A stretch of 45,497 bases of DNA from Armatimonadota bacterium (GCA_020060775.1 JAGUZN010000402.1:1-45497); one strand, 5' to 3'. Shown: positions 25,047 to 33,668, numbered from the stretch's first letter. Numbers and translations: made by a program. The notes: generated by a model not told the origin, from the sequence alone.

Positions 25047-28000
25047 TCACTCTTCCGACTCCACGCATAACGTGCGGAAACTCCGCGGCGGCACGGTGAC
25101 GGTCAGTGCATTGCCGTTCAGCGTGTAAGAATCCTTGCTGCCGATATAGATGGCTTTCCCGCCTCCGCTGATCGGCATCTCAAACTGTTGCCAGCGATAG
25201 ATATCCTTGACCGTCGGAGCCGGGTTGCGCACGCCTAACTTGTCAAGGTTCAAACGGAATGTCAGTGTGACCGGCGCATCCGTGTCATTGAACGGCACGA
25301 TGAGCACCTTGCCGTCTTTCCGATACAGCGACGTCTCCACCTTCTCCGGCACCCGACCCTCTACCGTGAGGTAGGCCTCGTTGTCCCAGTAGGGCAGAAA
25401 GACGACATCCGCGCTCCAGCCGAATTCATCCTGCAAGCGCAGTAACGCGTTATACGACAACGGAATCGCATAGGTCATCCACAAACGCGCGTCGTGCACA
25501 AAGGCCATGCCCACCAGGTGCTCGACCGCGGCATGCCCCGCAAACGCCTCATGTTCGTGCCCGGGGGGGATATCGCCCGCATACACCACCTCCCGCCCTT
25601 CGCCATACCAGTAGCTGCGCGACTCCGGGCTATTGCCGGACGCCGGAGAGAATTCGGGCAGAAACGCCACCGGCACGCCGAAGTTGTGCCCGGCAAATTG
25701 CGCGCGGAAAAATGGTAGGGTCACATAATCGTAATAGTTGATCTCTTCCGGCTTCGTGCCCTTGCGGCTGCGCAAGCCGGTGGCAAACTGCTCGCCTTCT
25801 GTGAAAGAGTCGCAGAACGAGTAGATAGCCATCAGTGGGCACCCTGACTCATGAATGTTGATATGTGAGTTGGGATAGGCCGTTTTCATGATGGTATAGA
25901 TGCGTTCGTAATATCGTCGCGTGCCCAGGATTTGCGCTTCCGATTGGCGCACGCCCTGGTCATCGATGTACCCGCACCCGTGGAAGGGGTTGGCGCAAGA
26001 CGAAACCCCGGTGCAATCGAAGTATAATCCCCAGACGGGATACTGCTTGACGGTCTCCTCAAGCAAATGGGCGACCAGATCATTGAAAGTCGAATTATGG
26101 CAGGCCGGCCCCCAGGCATCGACGGCCTTGGGATCCGGGTCGACCGTGCCGCTCATCGCATGCGCCCACTCGTGTCGCCAGTCGGCATATTCCGGCGAGC
26201 CGATCCACGCCCACGGGCCGAACATGTACAGGCAGTTGATGCCGTTGAGACCATTGATCTGCCAGTCGCGCATCGATTTAGCCAACTGGGCGACCTGTTC
26301 CTCCGTCTTCACCTGCCCATCGACCACCTGCTTCGGCGTCGGATAGTTCGGATACGCCCACCCCCATCCGCCAAGCTGAAAGTATTTGTAGGGGTCTTTG
26401 TTATTGCGGTTTCCTTCTTCCGTGGCAAAGCGCCACAGCGGATAGTCCCTGGCAAGCGGCCTGACCGGCGTCGGATGAAAGCCCAGGGTGATCGTGCGCG
26501 GCTGGGTGAACGTGAACGGCTTGTCAATCAGGCGCAGGCGCATCAGCGTTTCACGCGGGCCCGGAACTAGGTCGCACTGCCCCTGCACGCCGTCATACAC
26601 CCACCCCTTGTAGGAAGGCCACACCAGTTGAATGCCGCGATTGCCGTCCCCCACCCAATGGCTGGAGCCGATCAACTGCGTCTCAGCCCCCAGCAGGCCG
26701 GTGCCCTGTCCGCTGTAACTGCCGTTGTAAATGAGTGTGGTGTGCGCCGGGTTCATCGGCACTTCCAGCATCACCCGCTCCACGCTCGCCGGCGTCTTCC
26801 CGCCTAAAGTGAGGTCCAACCAGAGCAACCCATCGTATTCGACCCACCCGGCGATACGGATGGGACAACCGGGCGCCAACTCGCCCTCGCTGGTAAATGA
26901 CACCCGGCGCACGGTACGCTCGGTGATCGTGAGTGTGCCGGTGGTAATCACCCGCTCCTGGCCGCCGGTCGTCACGCGCAGGCGCATGGGCCCGGCCAGC
27001 AGATCGCCCCCGACCGCGGTAATCTGCGCGGGTAATAAGGTATCGACAAAACGAAAATCGCGGCCCCAACAGCGAATGGTGGTGGTCTTCCCCGCCGTGC
27101 CGACCGACATATCCGTCCACGGAGGCGGCACCGTATCGATGATGCCGGCCTTGCTGTGTACCCATGCCGGCAACGGCTTGCGCTCGAACGGAACCTCCGT
27201 CGTTCCGCTGGGCTTGCCGGCCTGCTGCATCGTCACACGCACCGTGTACTTGCCCACCGGCACCGGCTTCACATCCAGCCGACATTCCTCTTTCGTCCCG
27301 GAAAAAGCCGTAATCTCGCTGGAGGCCGCCACCTTCCCCTGCTCGTTCACCAGGCTGACCGTGGCTGACAGCCCCTCGCGGGGTAATCCCAGCGTATCCA
27401 CCGCGACGACTAACAAATCCGCGCCGGGGTAATTGTAGAGCACGCATTGACTGGCGGGCATGCGGGCAAAAGGAATGTTGCGTGCGAATACCACCGTGCC
27501 CTCTGCATCCGTGAGCGTCACCTCCGCCAGCCCCTGCATCGGCTGTGTGAAAGCATGCTCAACGGCCGCCTGTTGCTCGACGCGTACGGTGTTGTTGAAA
27601 TCCGCCGCCTTCACCGATAACGTACCGTCCGGCACGGTCGCCTTCACCGCGACCTGCCCGCTCGCCAACGGGGAGAAATTCCAGACGCGCGCCGGAACCC
27701 CGGGCGCCAGCTGCACGGTGGCGAACGACTGGTCAATCGGTCCCGGCACCCACTCGCAGATCGTCGATTTCAGCATGCGCCAGTTGCGGCGAACATTGAA
27801 GGACAACTGAGAAGGAGGTGCGGTGAAACCGATGGCCTCCCAGGGGATGGCCACCTCAAAGTCCCACGATTTGGTATCCGCCTTGCCGTACCCCTGCATG
27901 GCGCCGTTCCAGGCGGGATCCCCGTCGCGCGCATCGTACAGCGCCATGGCGGCGTTGATGCCGAAATCGTACTGCGCGCCATCCCCGCCTTTGAGAGAAA

Positions 28001-29021
28001 ACAGCAGGCAGTCGTCGTGCAGCACCCCGGCATCGCGCCCGCGCGCGTCATCCTTGAACGCTCCATTCGGGTAAAATACCGGCTGCTCGCGCACGCGGGC
28101 GGGCACCGGATAGTGCATGGCCACATACAGACAACGTGCGTCATGACCGACGAGGATATTCGTCGGGTCGTCATCGATCAGTCCCTGGAACCGATCGATC
28201 AACCCGTTGATCACGCCGCCCTGCAGCCACTCCTCCTGGCGCAAGCGGCCATCCAGCGTCGGAGTCACCTTGCCCGCCTGCAACACCGTCTGTCGTTCTT
28301 GCTCAGCCATCCTCCCCTTTGCATAAAGCACGTTGATCTCATTGCCGGAGAGAGCACGCTTGAAAATATAGAGATCATCCAGCACGGAACTGGGGCCCTC
28401 GCCCTTGCCCTGCAGATACCTGCCGATGCGCATCTGGCCGGTGAACTGTTCCGGAAGGGTAAAGCTGCCTGCACTCTTCGTCGACAACCGCTCGCCATTA
28501 TGATAGGTGGACATCTCGTCCTTGCGCCAGGTGATGGCCACGTGATTCCACCCCGGCGTCCACCTGCGGTTGATCAAACTGGCCGTATCCGCACCGCCAG
28601 CGCGCTGCATCAGGAACTTGGTATCATTATCAACACTCCACGTGTAGACCAGGATACTGACGCCTTTGCCGCCGAGATTCAGGTACTGGGGCGACGTCTT
28701 CATGATCCCGTTCGGATCCCACCCCACCGGCAGGATCCAGAAGGCGAGCGTCCCCTCAGTAGCATCCAGATTGCCCGCAACCGGGAACACCAGGTCATGC
28801 TCTTCCTGTAGACCGACGCTCAACCCCCGCCCGAGAATGCCTTCGACAAGTAAGGGGTCGGGTCGGTTATCCGGTGTACCCGCACCACGGGCGATGTCGG
28901 CGCTCGCACCGTAGTCGAACGAGTGGTAGAAGAGGATGTCATCCGTGGAGAAGGCGCGTGAAGATACAGGATACCAGGCCAGTAAGAGCCCGGTCAGGAG
29001 GACAACTAGATTACGAATCAT
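25047..29021 (-). CDS. Giant secreted glycoside-hydrolase-like protein, paralog P4
   Basis: About 1324 residues. After the signal peptide (about 1-23) comes a clear LamG/concanavalin domain (about 27-235, with WNHVAITWRKDEMSTYHNGE and DDLYIFKRALSGNEI), then a CBM9-like domain (about 250-450, TLDGRLRQEEW), Ig-like sandwiches, CWGRDF (near 651), EYDGLLW, and a barrel-like domain with LYFDC (Asp1002), His1057 in NIHESG and TEGE (Glu1077). It is the most divergent of the three clustered copies. Start: the ATG at 29021 lies 16 nt past GAGGAG, while an in-frame TTG at 29030 has ideal spacing, so translation may begin at the TTG. A strong sigma-70-like promoter lies at 29168-29196. It is the first enzyme gene after the regulator on the same strand. 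Confidence 0.87.
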   Translation of the reverse strand: MIRNLVVLLTGLLLAWYPVSSRAFSTDDILFYHSFDYGASADIARGAGTPDNRPDPLLVEGILGRGLSVGLQEEHDLVFPVAGNLDATEGTLAFWILPVGWDPNGIMKTSPQYLNLGGKGVSILVYTWSVDNDTKFLMQRAGGADTASLINRRWTPGWNHVAITWRKDEMSTYHNGERLSTKSAGSFTLPEQFTGQMRIGRYLQGKGEGPSSVLDDLYIFKRALSGNEINVLYAKGRMAEQERQTVLQAGKVTPTLDGRLRQEEWLQGGVINGLIDRFQGLIDDDPTNILVGHDARCLYVAMHYPVPARVREQPVFYPNGAFKDDARGRDAGVLHDDCLLFSLKGGDGAQYDFGINAAMALYDARDGDPAWNGAMQGYGKADTKSWDFEVAIPWEAIGFTAPPSQLSFNVRRNWRMLKSTICEWVPGPIDQSFATVQLAPGVPARVWNFSPLASGQVAVKATVPDGTLSVKAADFNNTVRVEQQAAVEHAFTQPMQGLAEVTLTDAEGTVVFARNIPFARMPASQCVLYNYPGADLLVVAVDTLGLPREGLSATVSLVNEQGKVAASSEITAFSGTKEECRLDVKPVPVGKYTVRVTMQQAGKPSGTTEVPFERKPLPAWVHSKAGIIDTVPPPWTDMSVGTAGKTTTIRCWGRDFRFVDTLLPAQITAVGGDLLAGPMRLRVTTGGQERVITTGTLTITERTVRRVSFTSEGELAPGCPIRIAGWVEYDGLLWLDLTLGGKTPASVERVMLEVPMNPAHTTLIYNGSYSGQGTGLLGAETQLIGSSHWVGDGNRGIQLVWPSYKGWVYDGVQGQCDLVPGPRETLMRLRLIDKPFTFTQPRTITLGFHPTPVRPLARDYPLWRFATEEGNRNNKDPYKYFQLGGWGWAYPNYPTPKQVVDGQVKTEEQVAQLAKSMRDWQINGLNGINCLYMFGPWAWIGSPEYADWRHEWAHAMSGTVDPDPKAVDAWGPACHNSTFNDLVAHLLEETVKQYPVWGLYFDCTGVSSCANPFHGCGYIDDQGVRQSEAQILGTRRYYERIYTIMKTAYPNSHINIHESGCPLMAIYSFCDSFTEGEQFATGLRSRKGTKPEEINYYDYVTLPFFRAQFAGHNFGVPVAFLPEFSPASGNSPESRSYWYGEGREVVYAGDIPPGHEHEAFAGHAAVEHLVGMAFVHDARLWMTYAIPLSYNALLRLQDEFGWSADVVFLPYWDNEAYLTVEGRVPEKVETSLYRKDGKVLIVPFNDTDAPVTLTFRLNLDKLGVRNPAPTVKDIYRWQQFEMPISGGGKAIYIGSKDSYTLNGNALTVTVPPRSFRTLCVESEE

Positions 29022-29167
29022 CGTACGCAACGCCCAACTCTCCTCATACATTAGTACTGATGAGAGACTATAGCCGGCGCCTCGTGCGTCAGCGATAATC
29101 AGTGGGGCTTACAGATTGGTTAAGTGTGTTTCGACAGGACCGTGAAGGCCGGAGTACGGTAGCAGGC

Positions 29168-29196
29168 ATTATAACGACTCTACGGATAAAACGCAA
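29168..29196 (-). promoter_or_regulatory. Strong promoter for P4
   Basis: On the minus strand TTGCGT (29191-29196) and a perfect TATAAT (29168-29173) are separated by exactly 17 bp. Transcription would start near 29160, giving a leader of about 140 nt to P4. Plus-strand TACGG pentamers lie at 29155, 29181 and 29197, the last two spaced 16 bp as at the P2 promoter, which makes them candidate operator half-sites. Confidence 0.75.
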
Positions 29197-29230
29197 TACG
29201 GTACAGGCCCCATCCGCTCATCGACGGCAA

Positions 29231-30346
29231 TTACACGCGCACCTGCGGGTAATCAGCTCTGCAGCTCGACTTGCCCACCACCAGCCGTGGGCGCAGGGTG
29301 TTACGCTCGATAGTCTCGGCGCCGGTAAAACACTGCTGCATGATCGACAACGCTTCTTGCCCCACCGCTTTGGCGCTGTACTCGATACAGGTGAGTGGGC
29401 GTGAGGCGCGGATCGGAATGCCCTCATTGCTCACCGAAACCATCGCACAACGCTCCGCAAGTTGCATTCCCTCCTCCAACGCGCCGTAGAGGACCCCTTT
29501 GCAGATAACATCATCGAGGATAAGAAACGCTTCGGGGAGGGGCTTATATTTCAGGAAATCTTTGATGAAGCGGATGCCGAACTCTTCCCAGTGACGAGAA
29601 AAGCCCTCCTCGATGGCATATAAACGCAACGTCGGAGCAGCAGTGCGCGCCATCAATCCGTGCGATTGGATGTAGGCTTCGACTTCCTTCCGGCTGCCCT
29701 CACTGTTACAGACAATAGCAATGTCCTTCCATCCCTCGTCTACTAGGTGGGATAGACCCAACTCTAGCTCGGCATCCATGCGTGTTGCCAATACCGAGTA
29801 GGGGGTGGAAACATTGTTCAGATCGACCAGCGGAATTTTCAGTTCGCGAAACGTGGCCCGCACCTCCTGGCTACCGATGCAAAACCCTGCGAAAGCCCCG
29901 AGTAACCGCATATGCTGATTCAATCCGCGAATGCGCCGCAGGATATCGTTATCGCGACTATCGCCGGAACCTTCGTTGCTGTGCAACACAATCAACTCCA
30001 GTTCGCTGCTCGGGTAATGCTGTTGCAGCAACTCGTCAATCGCAATGAACTCCAGCAGGCTGTACATCCCGGTTTGCTGGGTTAAATATAACGCGTCGGT
30101 GAGAAAGATGAACGTGCCGCCCGCAAACGGATCAATGACGAAGGTGCCCCTGCCCCATTGCCGCGTCAACACCCCTTCCGCCTCATACCGTTCGTACGCC
30201 AGATCAATCGAACGTTGGGGTACGCCTAAGCACTTGCGTAACTCCTTATACGAAGGCATCTGCGCACCCGGCTGCATGCCGCGCAACATCGCGGAAAGCG
30301 CCAGGTATACCATGCCGGGCTGTGAGACTTTACTGAATTCATCCAT
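29231..30346 (-). CDS. GntR-type regulator with LacI/GalR-like sugar-sensing domain
   Basis: 371 residues. An N-terminal winged helix-turn-helix of the GntR type (about 1-75: MPSYKELRKCLGVPQRSIDLAYERYEAEGVL, then the wing RQWGRGTFV) is joined to a periplasmic-binding-like sensor domain (about 80-365) as in LacI/GalR and AraR regulators. AraR-like proteins use the same arrangement to sense a sugar and release DNA. No signal peptide, so cytosolic. It sits directly upstream of P4, P3, P2 and the beta-helix gene on the same strand, which makes it the likely regulator of that locus. Its own promoter region holds a GGGGGTA/TACCCCC dyad, suggesting autoregulation. The sensed ligand is unknown. Confidence 0.88.
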   Translation of the reverse strand: MDEFSKVSQPGMVYLALSAMLRGMQPGAQMPSYKELRKCLGVPQRSIDLAYERYEAEGVLTRQWGRGTFVIDPFAGGTFIFLTDALYLTQQTGMYSLLEFIAIDELLQQHYPSSELELIVLHSNEGSGDSRDNDILRRIRGLNQHMRLLGAFAGFCIGSQEVRATFRELKIPLVDLNNVSTPYSVLATRMDAELELGLSHLVDEGWKDIAIVCNSEGSRKEVEAYIQSHGLMARTAAPTLRLYAIEEGFSRHWEEFGIRFIKDFLKYKPLPEAFLILDDVICKGVLYGALEEGMQLAERCAMVSVSNEGIPIRASRPLTCIEYSAKAVGQEALSIMQQCFTGAETIERNTLRPRLVVGKSSCRADYPQVRV

Positions 30347-30402
30347 CGACGTATATCCTTTTTTCGGTGTTGCCTGCTAAACTTTCTTGATAGTATCACA
30401 TT

Positions 30403-30426
30403 GGGGGTACTCTTGTCACTACCCCC
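30403..30426 (-). promoter_or_regulatory. Dyad over the regulator promoter
   Basis: GGGGGTA (30403-30409) and TACCCCC (30420-30426) form a perfect inverted repeat with a 10-bp spacer, a typical operator geometry. On the minus strand GTGACA, inside the dyad, can serve as -35 for TACTAT 18 bp downstream or the extended-type TGTGATACT 16 bp downstream. A protein bound here would cover the promoter of the GntR-type gene. Confidence 0.45.
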
Positions 30427-30855
30427 CTGAAAAATAAAGGCTGTGGAGCCGAGCAACCCCCAGAGCAGCAACCAACACAACGCATCAGGCAGTTAGCGTA
30501 GAAGCTGTCCGAAAAGGTGCGGCTCGAGGATCGTACCGTCGATGTGCGCCGTGGTCGAGAAGGGGCTCCGAGGCGCTACCCAAAGGACCGAAAGGGTGAG
30601 GAGACCCAAGACCAGCAGCCGCGAAAAGATCAAGCGAGACCGGACAGATCCTGTGAAACAGTTTCTTTGGTTGGGTGGGTTGATGTTATTAGTGTACACG
30701 ATAGCGCTGAAGGAATCAATGCTTCGCGTGTACAAGCGCTGGAAACCAAAGCGCTTGTATCGTTTTAGCAGTGAACTATTGTATTCATAGCACATGCATG
30801 ATAGACTGTACTGGATTGCAGTACCCCGTAACACAGGCAATGGGAGGACTTTTCG
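30427..30855. other. Intergenic region between divergent regulator and Cu-amine-oxidase-N-like gene
   Basis: About 430 bp without a firmly supported gene. On the minus strand 30493-30633 could encode a 46-residue peptide from a TTG, with a hydrophobic segment LLVLGLLTLSVLWVA, but it has no ribosome site and no known relative. A second hydrophobic stretch lies in another frame near 30430-30480, so this might be a decayed membrane-protein gene. Three AGCGCT palindromes (30703, 30735, 30750) lie upstream of the gene at 30856. Confidence 0.35.
30703..30759. promoter_or_regulatory. Cluster of AGCGCT operator-like motifs
   Basis: TACAAGCGCT (30731-30740) and AGCGCTTGTA (30750-30759) form a perfect 10-bp inverted repeat with a 9-bp spacer; a third AGCGCT lies at 30703-30708, itself preceded by the palindrome GTGTACAC (30692-30699). 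The CG-centred sites resemble LacI-family half-sites. TCGTTTT follows the hairpin on the plus strand, so a terminator-like role is also possible. Confidence 0.4.
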
Positions 30856-31782
30856 ATGAAGCAATTCCGATATGGCTGGTTACTGCTCTGTTCCATGGTC
30901 GGCATAAGCCTGTTAGGCATGCTGGCCCTTATACGTCCCGCAGCCACCGCCTCCACCGTCGTCATTACGGCTCCGAAATCCCGGGCCGTGATCTTTGGGT
31001 CGGTGCGCATCTCGGCACGTCTCCCCCAGCATTTCCAGATGAGTTACGCCATGCTCGCCGTCGATGGCAAAGGCAGCGGCGTCAGCAACTGCCTCCCACT
31101 CCGCTTTGACCTGGACACCACGACCTTGAGCAACGGTCCGCATCTGCTGCAGGTGCAGGTCTGGGATGCCACGGGCGAGATGGTGACCTCTGCCCCCACG
31201 CAGATTCTCGTCGCCAACCCCGAGATCGCGGTCGACCTGCCCCCGCCCGGCACACACAAGCCGCAGCCCGTGCCGGTAGCGAAAGCGGCAACGCCTGCCC
31301 CAGCGGCCACAGAAGCCAGCACAACCGCACCGGTGACAACGGAAACAGTGTATATGCCGGTTGATGCCCAGGTTATCGATATCTGCGGCCTGGCCGGGAA
31401 TGACGAGATTACCCTGCTCCTCGACCGGCAGCACTTGGCCATGCCAACTGCGCCGTTCATCATGCAGAATCGCACCATGGTCATGCTGCGGCCCCTGGTG
31501 GTGGCTGCCGGCGGCGCGGTGAATTGGGATGGCAAACAAGCCCATGCCATGCGACGCCATGATCGCCAGTGGATCACCTTCACCCCGAACAGCGATCTGG
31601 CAAAGATCACCGGTCAGCAATACGTGATGAACACGCCGGCCGTCATTCGCAACGGCGCCATGTACGTGCCGGTAACCATCTGGCGCGACCTCTTCGGCGG
31701 CTGGGTGGAGTATAATGCGGAATATCGTTGCGTCTTGTTGCGCAGCTACGAAGCGCTGGTACAGGCCAAAATCGCCAAGTAA
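30856..31782 (+). CDS. Secreted copper-amine-oxidase-N-like domain protein
   Basis: 308 residues. A signal peptide or membrane anchor (about 1-33) precedes an Ig-like domain (about 36-125, ending PTQILVANPEI), a Pro/Ala/Thr-rich linker (about 128-170), and a C-terminal domain (about 180-300) resembling the copper amine oxidase N-terminal domain (FIMQNRTMVMLRPLVVAAGGAVNWD, then GAMYVPVTIWRDLFGG). In bacteria that domain occurs widely as an extracellular module of unknown, non-oxidase function. There is no oxidase catalytic domain here, so no enzyme activity is claimed. Start: GGGAGGA precedes the ATG. The corA-type gene begins 5 bp after its stop, so the two are likely co-transcribed. AGCGCT motifs upstream may control it. 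Confidence 0.8.
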   Translation: MKQFRYGWLLLCSMVGISLLGMLALIRPAATASTVVITAPKSRAVIFGSVRISARLPQHFQMSYAMLAVDGKGSGVSNCLPLRFDLDTTTLSNGPHLLQVQVWDATGEMVTSAPTQILVANPEIAVDLPPPGTHKPQPVPVAKAATPAPAATEASTTAPVTTETVYMPVDAQVIDICGLAGNDEITLLLDRQHLAMPTAPFIMQNRTMVMLRPLVVAAGGAVNWDGKQAHAMRRHDRQWITFTPNSDLAKITGQQYVMNTPAVIRNGAMYVPVTIWRDLFGGWVEYNAEYRCVLLRSYEALVQAKIAK

Positions 31783-31787
31783 TCCGC

Positions 31788-32762
31788 ATGAGGCAATGTC
31801 TCGTATACGATGACCGGACAGGCCACATTGCCGAGGTCGCGTGGGAGCACATCCCCGCGGCCTCGCAGCAAGAACACCTCCACCTCTGGGTGGATATCAC
31901 CGCCCCTGACGACGCAGACTTCACCTGGCTCACCACGGTCTTCCAGGTCCATCCCCTGGCCTTGGAAGATATGCGCAACCAGTTGCAACGCGCCAAAATC
32001 GACAGCTACGAGAATAACCTCTTTATCGTACTCCGCACCATCGACTTCCATCAGGAAACAAACAACGTCGACTCACACCAACTCGATCTGCTCGTCGGCC
32101 GTCGCTATCTCGTCACCGTACACCGCGCGGATGTGCCCTGGCTCGCAGGCGTCCGTCATCGCTGGTCAGCACTGCAACAACAGCCTGACCCCATCCCCCA
32201 CCTGCTCTATCTCCTCCTCGATACCGTGGTGGATGCCTACTTCCCCGTCATCGATCAACTTGGCGACAGCATCGATGATGTCGATACCCGGATATTCCAG
32301 GCGCCTGACTCCTCCGCGCTCCAGGCCATCTTTGCGCTCCGGCGCACCCTCCTCACCCTGCGGCGCACACTCGGTCCCATGCGCGATATGCTGAACGAGC
32401 TCTTCCGTTACGAGCAAAACCCGGTGCTCGACCTGCGGCAGTCTCGCGTGTATTACGCCGATGTCTTCGATCATATCCTGCGCTTGAGCGATTTTGTCGA
32501 CACCTATCGCGATATGCTCTCCGGCTCCCTGGAGGCATACCAGTCCTCGCTGGCGAACAGAATGAATGAGCGCGTGCAATGGCTGACCATCGCCGCCACC
32601 ATTTTGGCCACCGCCACCGTGATCACCGGGTTCTATGGCATGAATCTGCGCGGGCTGGGTATCAATGCCGAGTGGGCGTATGGCGGCCACGCCGTCCTCG
32701 CCCTCCTGGTCATCGTCACCCTGGTGGAAATTTGGCTCTTCCACCGCAATGGGTGGCTCTGA
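31788..32762 (+). CDS. corA: CorA-family divalent metal ion channel
   Basis: 324-residue inner-membrane channel predicted to admit Mg2+ (or Co2+/Ni2+) as a homopentamer. It has the large soluble N-terminal domain, the long stalk helix (about residues 205-265) and two C-terminal transmembrane helices. The hallmark GMN motif is present at 284-286 (FYGMNLRG) at the end of the first helix, and the protein ends with a short basic/aromatic tail after the second (LALLVIVTLVEIWLF). Start: the ATG at 31788, five bases after the previous stop, begins the family-like N-terminus MRQCLVYDDRTG; upstream open frame overlaps the previous gene. No clear Shine-Dalgarno is seen, so translational coupling is likely. 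The amidotransferase gene follows after 27 bp. Confidence 0.93.
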   Translation: MRQCLVYDDRTGHIAEVAWEHIPAASQQEHLHLWVDITAPDDADFTWLTTVFQVHPLALEDMRNQLQRAKIDSYENNLFIVLRTIDFHQETNNVDSHQLDLLVGRRYLVTVHRADVPWLAGVRHRWSALQQQPDPIPHLLYLLLDTVVDAYFPVIDQLGDSIDDVDTRIFQAPDSSALQAIFALRRTLLTLRRTLGPMRDMLNELFRYEQNPVLDLRQSRVYYADVFDHILRLSDFVDTYRDMLSGSLEAYQSSLANRMNERVQWLTIAATILATATVITGFYGMNLRGLGINAEWAYGGHAVLALLVIVTLVEIWLFHRNGWL

Positions 32763-32789
32763 AAAAGATCGCGTATAAGGAAAAGGACC

Positions 32790-33383
32790 ATGCTGATCCT
32801 GATCGATAACTACGATTCCTTCACCTATAACCTCGTGCAGTACTTCGGCCAGTTGGGCGTCGATGTCCAGGTCTTTCGCAACGACGCCATCACCGTGGCC
32901 GAACTGTGCGAGCGCAACCCGGAACGCCTGGTCATCTCCCCCGGGCCCTGCACCCCGCGCGAGGCGGGCATCTCCTGCGCTGCCATCGAAGCCTTTGCCG
33001 GGCGCATTCCCATACTCGGCGTCTGTCTCGGCCACCAGAGCATCGGCCAGGTCTTCGGCGGCGAAATCGTGCGCGCTTCACAGCTCATGCACGGGAAAAC
33101 CTCGCCCATCCACCATGATAACCTGGGCGTGTTCGCCGGACTGCCCAACCCGTTCGAAGCCACCCGCTACCACTCGCTGGTCGTTGCCCCCGACTCCCTG
33201 CCCGATTGCCTGCGCGTCTCCGCCTGGACGGAGGACGGTGCCATCATGGGGGTGCGCCATAGGCACTATGCCATCGAAGGGGTTCAGTTCCATCCCGAGT
33301 CCATCCTGACCGATGCCGGCATGCAACTGCTGCGCAACTTCCTCGCCATGACCGAGGCCGTGCGCGTCGCAGAACAGGCATAA
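32790..33383 (+). CDS. trpG: Glutamine amidotransferase, anthranilate/aminodeoxychorismate synthase component II
   Basis: 197-residue class-I glutamine amidotransferase that releases ammonia from glutamine for anthranilate (tryptophan) or p-aminobenzoate (folate) synthesis; many bacteria use one protein for both. The opening [16 protein letters not shown] is diagnostic for TrpG/PabA. The catalytic triad is visible: Cys79 in GVCLGHQ, His168 and Glu170 in QFHPES. The oxyanion segment VISPGPCTP is also present. AAGGAAAAGGA precedes the ATG. It is not CarA, which would carry an extra N-terminal domain. The partner (TrpE or PabB) is absent from the window; the neighbours, a CorA channel upstream and a ferredoxin downstream, are not pathway-related. 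Confidence 0.93.
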   Translation: MLILIDNYDSFTYNLVQYFGQLGVDVQVFRNDAITVAELCERNPERLVISPGPCTPREAGISCAAIEAFAGRIPILGVCLGHQSIGQVFGGEIVRASQLMHGKTSPIHHDNLGVFAGLPNPFEATRYHSLVVAPDSLPDCLRVSAWTEDGAIMGVRHRHYAIEGVQFHPESILTDAGMQLLRNFLAMTEAVRVAEQA

Positions 33384-33668
33384 ACACGGTACCGTGCTGA
33401 GTCTGGCTGGTTTCTCGCCCACCCTCCCCTGCCGCACGTCCGCTGTCAGGCCGCGGAACTTGACGCGCGCCAACACCCCGGCCTAGACTGCACGTAATGC
33501 GCAGCAGTCGCATGGTTTCTGTGCCCGATGCCCTGGACATCAACGCGGGAGCTTGGCGGTGATAGGTCGAAACGCCAAACGCGAAACGCGGGCTCCTGGG
33601 CGCACAAGGCGCACGGCGAGGGATACAGTGACATCGGATTTCGTTCCGGTGTAATGGCGAGGACATCT

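Noticed and set aside
30517..30790. Two overlapping plus-strand frames of about 82 codons
   Set aside because: No ribosome sites or domains; they overlap each other and run through the AGCGCT dyad.
32790..33383. Reading the amidotransferase as carA, partner of carB
   Set aside because: At 197 residues it lacks the CarA N-terminal domain, and its opening [12 protein letters not shown] is that of TrpG/PabA.
33385..33396. CACGGTACCGTG palindrome after the amidotransferase as a terminator
   Set aside because: It has no loop bases and no T run, so a stable terminator hairpin is unlikely.
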